Assembly: GCA_029783825.1 (NCBI GenBank)
Contig: JAREIK010000801.1
Coordinates: 4,888,890 to 4,952,889 of the forward strand
From: Sapria himalayana
Taxonomy: Eukaryota; Streptophyta; Magnoliopsida; Malpighiales; Rafflesiaceae
Direction: 5' to 3'
DNA: 64,000 nucleotides
The position numbers and the translations under genes are program-made. Below are positions 43,140 through 54,395 of the stretch, in pieces (positions within the stretch are counted from its first letter, which is position 1; the number at the start of each line of letters is the position of its first letter). The notes below the pieces were generated by a model. It was not told the origin of the DNA and did no database searches. It worked only from the letters and a program-made list of their open reading frames with translations.

Positions 43140-44390
43140 TGTGGCAAGTGTGAGATGACAAGCTTAGCAAATAAAGAAAAAAGTTTGGTAAAGTTGCAAG
43201 CCTAATAGTGTCCCCTGTAATATTTGGATTAAGTGGTTGGAATACTAGAATAGTGAGTAGTTCGAGATCTTGTCCCAGATGGCCTCACACAACCATCGAT
43301 CTGAGAATACAGGTAAAAGATTATGGCCTTGAAAACATATTGAATGTTCGAATGTATTATGTATCTTTCATAATTTGTTATTATTTAATTTGTTATTATT
43401 ATTCCAAATAGAACCTACCAATATTCAATAGATTTGGTATAATTATCTTTCATAATTTTTTATTATTTAATTTTTTTGAATCCTAATGATAATATATGCA
43501 TGACAATATATCATATATTTCAATAGTAACTATTTATATTTTAAGGATGCTGAGTTGGGACATCCACCAATACTTTTTGGGGTATTCAAGCAAATACACA
43601 AGAAGAAGGATAGATCATTTTTGGACAAGCAGTCAAATGATATTAATAGGAGTTTCTCAATTTATACTTATAGTGTCATATGTAAAGTACAATTAATGAA
43701 AGAAAACAAAGTAAAAAAAATGGCTTTCACCATAATTAATATGCAAACCCAAGTATTTTTTTTACCATAACTGATGAGTTATTATATATGGACTCATTAA
43801 ATATAATGCCTAACTTCATTTTATATTATTTTTTAGTTGAGTGATGATAGTTTCATGTACTAGTATATATTTTATCTGAATATAATAATGATGAGTTATG
43901 TTGTATTTTAATAATTATAGAAAGCTATGGAGAATATGATTGTCATTACTTCACAATTGATAGATCCTTCTTCATAAGTACCAGAAATTGATGTTGTGCT
44001 CATTTACCTTCAGGCTGTCAGAGTGGAACCAAAAAAATGGTGAGTTTATGATCTTGGTACCTATGCAACTACATTTTATCCAGGTTTTATTTGGAATTCT
44101 TCATCATCATCTTCCAATTATAATAACATGTATGATGAGAGATTGCACGAGGAGATGTTGGAAATTCAAGAAACATTACCAAGGAAATATGAGAAGATTC
44201 AATGAAATAATGAAGAGATGCAACAAAAGATTAAAGAGATGCAAAATAAAATTGAAGAAATAAAGAAAAAAGAGAAGCTAAAAGAATAAAAATAGAGGAG
44301 GTAATACAACAAAAAATTTTGAAGATGGAAAAAATAATGTGCAAGTTGGAAAAGGCATTATCTATTATTCATCATTTATGAAGCGGATCC
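43140..44390 (+). pseudogene. TNPA-like gene (plant transposase Ptta/En/Spm domain) relic
   Basis: EMTSLANKEKSLVKLQA near 43153-43200, then GHPPILFGVFKQIHKKKDRS, FLDKQSNDINRS at 43555-43650. This matches the plant En/Spm accessory domain (G-x-x-P-x-x-x-E-L-F-x-x-T-H-x-x-K-D-G-x-x-V-D-E-x-A). It ends with a coiled-coil stretch, LHEEMLEIQETLPRKYEKIQ, EEMQQKIKEMQNKIEEIKKK, at 44145-44290. Introns and stops interrupt it. TNPA-type proteins bind the subterminal repeats. Confidence 0.78.
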
Positions 44391-44729
44391 ATACAGATCT
44401 TTGGATGACACTACTCATCATGAAAATGATTCGTAGTCGTTTGTGATGTTGTGTTATTAATTTTTTGCAATGAAGGTTTTTAGTGTGAAATTTTGGTTTT
44501 TGTGTTATTATTTTTTTAATTAAGTTATGATTTATGAATGTGTAATCTATATGATAGACTTTTATGTTTGTTATCCAACGTGTTACTCTATAGTGGATAT
44601 TATGTGAATATCATTTGATGAATAATATGTGCATATAGTTATTTGATTGTAGGTTATATTGTTTCTATATATATTTGTATATTGTATAATGCATATAGAA
44701 CTACATAAATGAGACATATTTCTATTGCA

Positions 44730-45076
44730 GACATTAGAAATGGAAAATAACATTTCAAAATCTCTTTCTAATTTAGAAATGGATCTTGCATTTTTATTTT
44801 ATTTTGTTGCTAATTTTGAAATGGATCTTGTATTTCTATTTTATTCTATCACTAAATTAGTAATGGAATCCAAAATCACATTTCCATTGCTATTCTAAGC
44901 AATGAAAAATATATGTCGTACATTTTAGAATCGCCCCAGCATTATCCATTTCTAAAATTTAGAAAATACCACTTTAGAAATGGATTCTTTCCATATTTAA
45001 TTATGTCGCTATTTGAACATTATGATAGAATTAGAAATAGAATTAGATATTTCTGATTCCATCTTTTCTTGTAGTG
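44730..45076 (+). repeat. Right subterminal repeats and terminal inverted repeat of the second CACTA
   Basis: Many copies of ttagaaatggat and aatttagaaatgga in both orientations (tccatttctaaa), ending tccatcttttcttgtagtg at 45076. The GTAGTG end is the diagnostic CACTA terminus. Confidence 0.9.
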
Positions 45077-45262
45077 TATACTTATAGAATGTTATATGCA
45101 TATACATGTAAATACATATATATTGATGTTTGTATATACATTTAAATACATGTATATTTAAATACATGTAAATAGTTATAGAATGTATTTAAATACATTT
45201 AAATACATATATATATGCATTTACATGTATGTATATACTATACATGTAAATGCATTAGTAGG
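45077..45262. repeat. Degenerate tandem repeat of acatttaaatacatgtaaata words
   Basis: Several copies of tttaaatacatgtaaataca and atatatatgcatttacatgt with palindromic character. Non-coding. Confidence 0.75.
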
Positions 45263-46545
45263 AGAGATAGAAGGCAACACCCCATGTTGACAATCTTATG
45301 TACCCCCTATGATACAATTTTTCATGGGCCTACTCAATCATGCAGTGATCCTGCCCATGTGGCGGCCTCACAATCAACACTATCATGAGACCCAACATTC
45401 CATGCTATACTTCATACTTCTATGTTGACTAGTTTGTGTAGGGTAGGACAACACCCTTCTTCATAGTTAAATCCCCTACTAGGGACAAGCTCTCCAAACT
45501 TAATAGGGTTGGGAGACCTAAACTCCAAAGAAGTATCACCTTCAATACATTAGTACACCCCTATTTAAGTATTTTCACACATATCTACTCAAATCCATCA
45601 GCATTATTGAAATTCAATAAAGTCTTCGGTTTTGGTCATGGATGCACATGATAAATCCATGACAATTTACTCAGACCACATCCATTTTTAGGACAATGAC
45701 TTTTTGTTCTAGAGAAATAACTAAAGTCGTGACTTATTCCTAGTGCCCATGATTTCAAGTTATATAGATGAAATACAAAAGTAATAATCATTCTCATTAT
45801 CATGATAATATTATAGAGATAAAATGCATAAATCTCAGTTATTCATAGCTCTGCAACTTAGTGTTACAAAAATAAAATACATAGCTATGGATATTTTCAC
45901 TACCATGATAATCTAATGCAAGAGAAAGATCAAAGTTATGGCTCATTATCAACATCATGACTTTTGTTATAGAAAAAAGAATGCACAAGTTATAGCTATT
46001 TCTAGCACCATGGCAATCTAAAGCAAAAAAGAGAGCCAAGCCATGGCTCATTCCTAGTTTTATGACATTGTGTTATATAGAAAAAAAGTCAAAATTATGA
46101 TATTCTCCAGTATCTTGACTTTCCACTTAAAAATCATACTAACAATTCAAGTATAAAAGAGCAAAACAATAAATAAAAATGGATTTTTAGAGAATGAGAA
46201 AACTAAAAAAAACTAGGGTTTAGAGAGCACAAATTCACTTAGACCTAGGGAGATCCAATAGCAAAGAGAACATAAGACAAGCAAAAATCTTAAAGGGGCA
46301 TGAAATTTAACAACAACCAAGAGAAAATTCCAAGGCACACAAATGAAAAATGTGAGTAAATGGTTTGAATCCTAGATAATTTGAGGGATGTCATTAAGAA
46401 ACTGAAATTCCATAAGTTGTATTTAACATTTTTTCGTGTGAATTTTTCCCCAATGTCATGCTAAATCGAGAGGTAGGGTTGGAGTATTTGATTGTGTGTT
46501 ATATGTGTTTGATTAGTGTGTGTGTGTGTGTGTGTGTGTGTTGAA
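45263..46545 (+). mobile_element. Fragment related to the 3' region of the Athila-type element, opposite orientation
   Basis: 45690-46140 is built from units such as gccatggctcattcctag, caccatggcaatctaaagca, and agttatagctatttctagca, the reverse complement of the 105-bp repeat at 9655-10250 (gaatgagtcatagctttggt). Next, 46140-46420 matches the reverse complement of 9360-9654 (aaaggggcatgaaatttaac against gtcaaaattcatgccccttag). The left part, 45263-45690, has no match I can name. A (GT)n tract at 46517-46540 separates it from the LINE. Confidence 0.65.
46517..46541. repeat. (GT)n microsatellite at the junction with the LINE
   Basis: About 12 GT dinucleotides. LINE homology starts directly after it. 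Confidence 0.95.
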
Positions 46546-46559
46546 TATTTTGATTTGGG

Positions 46560-47580
46560 CAGCCTGTGGATGGGAGTATTTTTCCTTGGAGTTCAAGCAG
46601 AGTTTTTTTCATTATGGATACCCTCATATTAATATGCCCAAAAAGTAAGTTATTTAACTTATTCAAATGATCTTTGAGTATTCTAAGATTATTCACCAAA
46701 CAAAACATATGTGAACCTTCAATTGGGTTAATCAAGGTCCTTTCAACTTTTGGGATGAAATCAGCATGTGAAGTCCACATGTTACCTAACTTAAAAAGGA
46801 ACTTTGTGCTCCTTCTCCCCATCCTCCATGGTCACTAAGACAAGACAGTGATCTGAAAGGATTCCCAGGGTGAAAAAGTTTGCAAGATTATTCAAGTTTA
46901 AATTTTTCCACTAGTGATTTATAAAGATCCTATCTAGTTTGCTAGATATGCTTATGTTAGTTCGCATGAATAGATAACTAGATGAAGGAAGATCTTCTAG
47001 ACTTAATGTCGAACAACAATTTATGAAGTCTATGCTTTCAAAATTAAAATTAGTCTATCTCCCTTCTTATCAAGACACGAGAGTGGGTAGTTATAATCTT
47101 TTAATATGATTCTTGGATCACTATTTGATGAACTATCTGATATAAGACAATTAATATTGAATGCTAAGTTCAATATCTATATTGAATGCTAAGTTCTAAT
47201 ATATTGAATGCTTCAATACAAATCAATATATTGAATGCTAAGTTCATATTGAATATGCTAGGCCATATGTTAAAGTCAACTTGAAGCCAATTGATCTCTT
47301 TTCCTTATCAAACATTTTGAGATGAATACGCTAGGCAGAAACAGACAACCATTTGATTTCAAAGGTTAGCCCATCCAATAACAGAATAATTCTACCATTC
47401 TCATGATAAGCAAAATTATCTATTAGTTTAAGCTTCTTGAACTTCGTTTTCATCATCCAATCCAATTTCTGTCTATTTAACTTGGTTTCCAAGACTCCAA
47501 AAATATATATGTGGTGTGTTCCAAGGAATACTTAACACCTCTTTTTTTTTAAAGGTAGTTGAATCACCTAATATTCCAGC
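46560..47580 (-). pseudogene. LINE ORF2 endonuclease relic (second copy)
   Basis: Homologous to 30640-31440. The end portion 46822-46560 (minus) reads FLFKLGNMWTSHADFIPKVE, PIEGSHMFCLVNNLRILKDH, NNLLFGHINMR. Upstream, on minus around 47450, the same LETKL-x-RQ and NGRIILLLDG-type words appear. At 47153-47262 a local 4-5 copy duplication of atattgaatgctaagttc has expanded inside the domain. Confidence 0.82.
47153..47262. repeat. Short tandem duplication inside the LINE copy
   Basis: atattgaatgctaagttc and truncated variants repeated about five times. Absent at the homologous place of the other LINE copy. Confidence 0.85.
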
Positions 47581-47769
47581 ATGCAATTTTTATATTGTCT
47601 ATCTAACTTCAAATGGATGAACCTTGCATCTCCCAAACACGTTTCCATCACATCTGAATTTATCTTGGATTCATCTATCATCCATCACCTTTTCATGTAA
47701 TCTATTGGATTGGGGTGTTCCAAGTCTAAGTTTCATTCATCTCCATAGCAAGTATTTCTCAATCTTACA

Positions 47770-49130
47770 TCTTATTCACTTAGTGCACCTTTCTCATGCA
47801 TATGTCTATCTAGCACATATTCAATACTCATAGATATATTTTGTGTACTTGCATACACAACATACATGCACTCAACACACATATACTTATTTAGCATACA
47901 ACCATACATCATGTGTTTATCACAAATACTTACATTTAGTATGCTTCTATTCAAACAATTTAGTACATGTTTGGCACGTATGGGTACATGCAGCATGCTA
48001 TTGCACTTGAGACACATGTAGTCATTTAGCATATAGTCATGCAGCTAGTGTTTATCACACATGTCTCCATTTAGTATGTTATTGTTCATCTCATGTTTAG
48101 CCCATTTACATACATTATGTATACAACCATTTAGTACATGTTTAATTCACGTGCATACATGAACCAAGCTAATTCCATATAATCTATTTGTCTCCAAATA
48201 TCTAGGCTCTTCACCTAAAAGATGCACCTCAACCACAAATGCATTCGCCTCTAACATTGATGCATTGATCTCACATACTTCTATCATCTGGGATCTTTCC
48301 ATGCCTACTTGAATGGGGTGATCGAAGCCTATGCAATCATCTCCATGATGAGTGTATCTAGACTTTATATCTTTTCAATTACCGCCCATTTATCTCGCAT
48401 ACAACCATCCAATGATTGTTCGATATGCATGATTGCATTGTGGACACATTGATGCACGACACACGCTAACATATGTCCTTCATAGATGCATACACAAAAT
48501 GCATGTATCCATTTAGCATACAACCAACCTCAAATTTAGCATACATATTTACATTTTGCATACCATTCAGCATATGTTTAGCACAACTACAAATAGTTAG
48601 CATGCAATCTTTTGTCATACTAATTTTCAAAGCATTTTCATCATGCATATTTTTTTTAAGCATCTATCCATTCATCACAAATTCAGCATGTGAATATTCA
48701 TGCTTTGGTTTCATCGTATATGTCTTGAATTAAGAGCATATGCATTCAGCATACACATCCATATTACATGCATTCCAAATAATTCTATCTAGCACAAATT
48801 TTTTTCAATTCTAAAAGTTCTAGCACACACTCATTTGCACAAATACTCATACAACATGTTTCATTAACATACTAGTATATGTGGCTGAAACTATGAATCC
48901 TCATCAGGTATATCCAGATATACATGTAATTCAAAGCCATCCAGCATGGGTTATTTTTATGACTCCACTATGAGCTATATAATTGCCAACCTAGTTTACT
49001 CAATAGGTGACCATTTGTGCAAGTCTAGAAATTTTTATGCATCCATATCCATCTAATTAATTTCATACCACCTAGATATAGACATCCTAAGAGGTTCCAT
49101 CACCTCTCCCACAAAAACCCTTAGATAATC
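47770..49130 (-). repeat. Inter-ORF Met/Cys/His repeat region (second copy)
   Basis: Minus-strand open pieces 48032-47772 (MLNDYMCLKCNSMLHVPIRA, KHVLNCLN, CDKHMMYGCMLNKYMCVE) and 48663-48466 (CAKHMLNGMQNVNMYAKFEV, GCMLNGYMHFVYAS) correspond to 30143-30364 and 29691-29760. Here the second piece stays open across a place where the plus copy shifts frame, so the ancestor was probably open across this region. Confidence 0.7.
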
Positions 49131-50615
49131 TGTGACACTCCAATTTTCATGGGGCCTCAAATTCATTCATCACACAATTAAAATGTGTAATTAAATAGTA
49201 TTTTTATTTTCTTACAAATGTTGTTTACTCGTATTTTTTTTCTTTTGATCAATGAAATAAATAAAAATATCTAATACAACTCAAGCCACAACTGGCTTTC
49301 AGCACATGTGCAATCTCGTATGTTGGTCTATTATCTGCATTTGACCTATATCTAAAAAAAGGTCTCACAATGGTATGAGCAACGCTAAGTAGTGATAAAC
49401 TAGGACTACTCTCCACCTAAGTGCATGTAAAAAAATAAAATCATACACACATATCAACACACATTCAAGTACAATATTTACATTAATATAAATATAGATT
49501 AATAATTTTTAAGCCCATATTCCGAGTCTCATCGACTCCCCCACACATGTCAAAGATAAGTGTGATATTATTTATATATATATATATATATATATTGGAC
49601 ATACTACTAAAAATATGCACATTATCTTAAGAATAATATTGGTTTTTCTCTGAAAAATATATTTTTTTTCTTGGATATTCTTCGATAAATATTGGATATT
49701 CTCCAAAAAATATAGACTTTCTTCGAAAAAATAATATTGAATATTCTCCAAAGAATATCACATAACTCAATTTGGACATTTTCCTATTTTGAGTTCACAT
49801 CAATATCTATTATAATATTATATATATCAACTATGTACACACCCATTCTATCATGATGCCCACAAATGAAATAAAAATATATCATTTATGATTAAATTAT
49901 ATTTCATGCAATGTTATTTATAACTACATGAATATAAATCACATTGCAACATATTATTAAACTAAATACATGAATTTTTACTAATTAATCATTCACAATT
50001 TAATTTCTAAAATAATGTTAAATTGAATTATAATTAACCACCATTTATGACCATTAAATGGAAAGAAACTCCAATAGGAAAAAATCTCAACCTCTCGAAA
50101 TATTCGACATCAAAACTCCTTGAATTTGATACTAACATGAAGCTCTCATCACCATCACGTGGAATAACTTTTGTTCTTGAACTATTTTGTTCTGACTCCA
50201 AAATATTCCACTAATTATAAAAGAACTTTGAAAATTTTTTTGAATTATTTTATTATTAATTTTTTAATTATTAAAATAATCTTAAAATAAATATCTAGGT
50301 CTAGCTGCCCATGTGTCCAGCCATGTTTCCTCCCATGTTATCATTAATTCCATTTTTTCATTATTTTAATATTATTTTACTTAATAATAATGAAATAATA
50401 TTAATAAGAAAATAACTAAATTTCAACTGCCTCATAATTTGACAAAATTTATTATAAAAGTTTTATTTTGTGAGACAAATTTAATGGTAAAGTCCATTTT
50501 TCCATCCTGAATCTAAAAGTTTTTTAGATTTTTTATGGTAAAATTAGCATTTTGCCCTTTTTTTAGAAAAATCATATTATTTATTTATTTAATTTTTTTT
50601 TGTTTGGGTTTCACA
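49131..50615. mobile_element. Solo LTR (gypsy-like) with 5-bp target duplication TAATC
   Basis: The block starts TGTGACACTCCAATTTTCAT and ends TTTGGGTTTCACA, with TG...CA ends. It is flanked by TAATC at 49126-49130 and 50616-50620. It interrupts LINE sequence that is continuous in the other copy (around 29095-29110). No internal domain, primer site or polypurine tract is present, so this is a solo LTR left by recombination. The TGTGACACTCC start resembles gypsy (Tekay-type) LTRs. The interior contains the TA microsatellite at 49573-49596. Confidence 0.88.
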
Positions 50616-50619
50616 TAAT

Positions 50620-51910
50620 CATTCAGAGAGTACCCACAAATGCATTCTCTATTCCACCCTCCAAAACTCCAACATAGTAGAAAATCAAAACAAAGGCACG
50701 GCAAAAAAGCTTAGTTAATAAGGAGTTGAGTATTCCAAGTTCTTTTTCATCTAGCACATGAGGTGGAATGCTCCTGTTTTGTTTAGCTTTGGTACCTTCT
50801 TTGTTTCTAAGGTAATGTGAAGTGCCTTCTTTTGAGATGTCATTCTTCTTATCTTCTTGGTAACTATAATGGGTTTGTTTATCTCTGCTTCTTGTCATTG
50901 TTCCTCACCACGATCCTTATTAAGAGAAATATTTGTGTAGCTATCTTTTTTCATTTTCTCCTTAGCATTTGAGGGTATCAACTTCTTCTCTTCCACTGAA
51001 GTGTCTCTTATGACCTCCTGCTGGATTGAATCTTCTTCATTCTGAAATTATTATTTCTATGCAAATTGTGAGCTTTTTATAGAAGATTTATTGCTATTTG
51101 GGCTAAATGGAGAATATAAGTTCTTCACCATGCTCTTTTCATTTCTTCTTCTCTTGAAATTATCCATTACATGTCTATATATAGAGTATAATATACAATG
51201 TGGGGGGAGTTATTCATATATAAATGACTGGATAATATTTGATACATCTAGAAAATTCAAGTCATTGGGCAGATCTCCATCAATATCAAACTCTACCAAA
51301 ACCTGAGCATAACAAATCTTTGATATGTTAGAGGTCAACTTATCCATATGATAAAGATTTCATATACAACTAGCAGTCTTGCCTAATCTAATCGCATTCC
51401 AAAGACAGTTGGAAAGTTAGGTCATTTTAACCTGAGAGGGATTTTTGTCATTTCTTTCAAATCATAATAGAAACCTATAAGGAGTGGTTTGACATAGAGG
51501 GGTCTGCTAAACACAAGAAATGGACCAGAGTTTAACACCTCTTCCATATCTACTAGACAAATGAAATTGAAAAAAATTTATCCACTAGGGTGCTGGATCC
51601 TACTCATCCATATATTTTGTCAATAAAAATTGTCTGTCTAGTAATGAAACACCCCACCAAACAACATTTTCATTGTTCTATACTCTGATTCAAGTATTCG
51701 AGTTCATAAAAAACATTAAAAGTTGTGGTGGGAGGGTTAAAGGAAAGTTATGTGGTGTTTGGTAAGGATCTATTTCTTGAGAACAAACTACTCCAAGGAA
51801 TCTTGTTCTTCCTAAAAGTTTTGGGTGGAGGATGCATGCATACATCCTTAGTTTTCCTATTGGCATATTTTGAATGTTAAGAGATGAATTTAGATTGTTC
51901 ATTTTTTGGT
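50620..51910 (-). pseudogene. LINE ORF1 (gag-like, DUF4283-type) relic
   Basis: On minus around 51420-51200 the frame reads KLTSNISKICYAQVLVEFDI, DGDLPNDLNFLD, then YE-x-LPPHC. This matches the ORF1 of plant L1 elements (R-x-x-x-A-R-V-L-V-E-x-D, L-P, Y-E-x-L-P-x-x-C). The zinc knuckle after it is decayed. A basic and acidic C-terminal region (50898-50700: RSRDKQTHYSYQEDKKNDIS) ends ORF1. Upstream, 51902-51690 fits the start of the domain. ORF1 protein would bind LINE RNA. Confidence 0.75.
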
Positions 51911-52723
51911 TCTAGATACTCATTTTTCTAATTGCAATGCAAGTAGTAGAAGTGTATACAAATAGATACATGTCCATCATAACTTAAAAAATCTTTAGTA
52001 ATTTTATATAAGAAATTTTTTGTATGCATTTTGAATCATCAATAATAAGTTCATCACTTTTAATATTGATATAATCGAATATCATGTGTTGGTAGCCAAT
52101 ATATTACTCTAACATCATGTAGGTATAATTCTAACAATGTCTCAGATCCACTTAGAATTTCTTCTTTTATATGCTCACTAATAAACATTAACTACTAAAC
52201 TCTTGTTGTCTGATAAAAGTCGTATGGTATTTTAATGAATTTCTTATTTTTTTAATGTGGAAGAAACTTGTATTCTTGCATGCACTATTAGGTTATCATA
52301 AAAAAACTCTAATAGATATCATAAAAATATTATTTATGTTTTCATTATTCGAAACATTATTGAATATAATTCTAAATATTTTATTATGAATTTCATATTT
52401 CCTAAATATCTACTTCATACACTCATATATGATAGGATAATCATGAGGATGAAACATTTCAATAATTCATAATTTTTTTATTGTCTCCACATAGATTCTA
52501 CACAGTGGTTGGTGAGACATGCGAATGATGTATCATCATGACTAGTCTAAAAGTCAAACTTCACGAATACCACTCCACTATGTTTTCTAATTTAGTTAAT
52601 TATTAATTATTTTTCTAACTTATAATATTTTATTATTCATTCATATTAGTTGACCTATAAATTCTATGATAAGCAGATTATATGTAAGTTTGTATGATAT
52701 TGACTATCATAGGATTAACCAAA
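51911..52723 (-). pseudogene. Second hAT transposase fragment, cut by the CACTA insertion
   Basis: The plus sequence (gcaatgcaagtagtagaagt, then tcatcaataataagttcatc, then ctctaacatcatgtaggtat) parallels 36170-37000 of the hAT element at 33939-38326 block by block. It therefore encodes part of the same transposase core on minus. Its left end meets the LINE near 51911. On the right it stops exactly at the CACTA terminus at 52724. Confidence 0.8.
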
Positions 52724-52736
52724 CACTACAAAAAAA
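52724..52736 (+). repeat. CACTA left terminal inverted repeat
   Basis: CACTACAAAAAAA, the diagnostic En/Spm terminus, followed by tatcgatttagctaggg. Confidence 0.92.
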
Positions 52737-52739
52737 TAT

Positions 52740-54395
52740 CGATTTAGCTAGGGAATTTTAGTTAGGGATCACTCCATAGCTAAATTGCAAGGGATTAGCT
52801 TGGGGATAACAAAGAATTTATGATTTTTTTTTTTGAAAAAAAAAATAGCATCGGATTAGCGAGGGATAATTTTTCGAAAATTCTGCTGAAGAAAAATGGG
52901 GGATTTAGCGACGGAATAGCGACGGAAAAATTTTAATATATTTTGCTCAAGAAAAGTGGGGATTTTAGCGATGGATTAGCGACGAAAAATTTTCGTAACT
53001 TTCGATCAAGAAAAGCGGAGATTTTAGCAATAATTTTTGTGACGAATTTTGCGACGGAATATCTCTCACTAATAAAAGCCTGAAATTGGCGATGGATTTT
53101 TTATAGCTAATAAAATCTTTGATTTAGCAATGAATTTAGCGACGGATTTAGCGACGGATTTAGCAATGGATTTAGCGACGGATTTAATAATGGATTTAGC
53201 GACGGAATTATTCTTACTAATAAAACCATTGATTTAGCGATGGGTTTAGCAATGGAATTTAGCTTTCTAATAAAAACATTGATTTTGTGATGGATTTAGT
53301 GATGGAATTTTTCTTGCTAATAAAATCCTTGATTTAGCGACGGATTTTTCCTAGCTAATAAAAGCAGTAATTTAGCTACGAATTTAGTGATGGATTTTGC
53401 CTAGCTAATAAAATCCATATTTTAGCTGCGGATTTAGCGAGTGAATATCCCTAGCTAATAAAACCCATAAATTAGTGATGGATTTAGTGATAGATTTTTC
53501 CTAGCTAATAAAATTTGTGATTTAGTGATGGATTTAGTGATGGATTTAGCAACGGATTATCCCTTGCTAATAAAATCATTGATTTAGCAATGGATTTAGT
53601 AATGGATTTTTCCTAGCTAATAAGATCCGTTATTTAGCTATGGATTTAGCGACGGATTTTTTCTAGCTAATAAAACCCGTATTTTAGCTACGGATTTAGT
53701 GAGCGAATATCCCTAGCTAGTACGATCCTTGATTTAGCAACGAATTTAGCGATGAATTTTCCCTAGCTAATAAAATCAGTAATGTAGCTACGAATTTAGT
53801 GATGGATTTTCCTTAGCTAATAAAATTCATATTTTAGCTATGGATTTAGTGAGCGAATATCCCTAGCTAATAAATTCCATAAATTAATGACAGATTTAGC
53901 GACTTATTTTCCCTAGCTAATAAAATCTGTGATTTAGTGATAGATTTAGTGATAGAATTTTTCTTACTAATAAAATCATTGATTTAGCGATAGATTTAGC
54001 AACAGATTTTCCCTAGCTAATAAGATACATTATTTAGCTACAGATTTAGTGATGGATTTTCTCTAGCTAATAAAATCAATAATTTAGCTATGATTTAGCG
54101 ATGGGTTTTCTCTAGCTAATAAAATCCGTATTTTAGCTATGGATTTAGCGAACGGATATCCTTAGCTAATAAATTCCGTAAATTAGTGATGGGTTTAGCG
54201 ACGGAATTTTCCTAGAAAATAAAATCTTTAATTTTGCGACGGATTTAGCGACAAATTTTTCCTAGCTAATAAAACTTTTAATTTAGTGACGGATTTTCTC
54301 GAGCTAATAAAATCTGTAATATAGCGACAAATTTTTTCAAGCTTATAAAATCAGTAATTTAGCTACGGATTTAGTGACGGTATTTCCCTAGCCAA
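52740..54395 (+). repeat. CACTA left subterminal repeat field
   Basis: Roughly 25-30 units of about 55-65 bp built from gatttagcgacggatttagc and ccctagctaataaaatccgt. The core words are tagcgacgga and its CpG-decayed forms tagtgatgga, tagcaatgga. The mixture of cgacgg and tgatgg versions fits C-to-T decay at methylated CpG. The field would be the binding platform for the TNPA-like protein. Confidence 0.92.

Larger units (their letters stand above)
40491..45076 (+). mobile_element. Second CACTA (En/Spm-like) family, left-truncated, with right terminus
   Basis: TNP2-type transposase C-terminal domains at 40600-41960, a TNPA-like domain at 43140-44390, a subterminal field of ttagaaatggat words at 44730-45060, and a right terminus tcttttcttgtagtg ending at 45076. 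That terminus is the reverse complement of CACTACAAGAAAAGA. All are in plus orientation and in the order expected for En/Spm. The left end is not found and may lie beyond the hAT insertion or be lost. Its subterminal words differ from the CACTA element at 52724, so this is another family. Confidence 0.82.
46542..51910 (-). mobile_element. Second copy of the L1-type LINE family, minus strand, 3'-truncated
   Basis: Read from the right on minus, it has an ORF1-like region (51690-50790), the Met/Cys/His repeat region (49130-47770) and the endonuclease (47560-46560), then stops at a GT microsatellite. RT and the 3' end are missing, which is unusual because LINE copies normally lose their 5' end. 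It is the same family as 28936-33860, with the peptide of the repeat region nearly the same. A solo LTR of 1,485 bp is inserted at 49131-50615. Confidence 0.88.

Noticed and set aside
45839..46051. 70-residue minus-strand frame with MSHGLALFFALD and MSHNFDLSLALD repeats
   Set aside because: Translation of the 105-bp tandem repeat related to the Athila 3' untranslated region. The internal peptide repetition reflects the DNA repeat.
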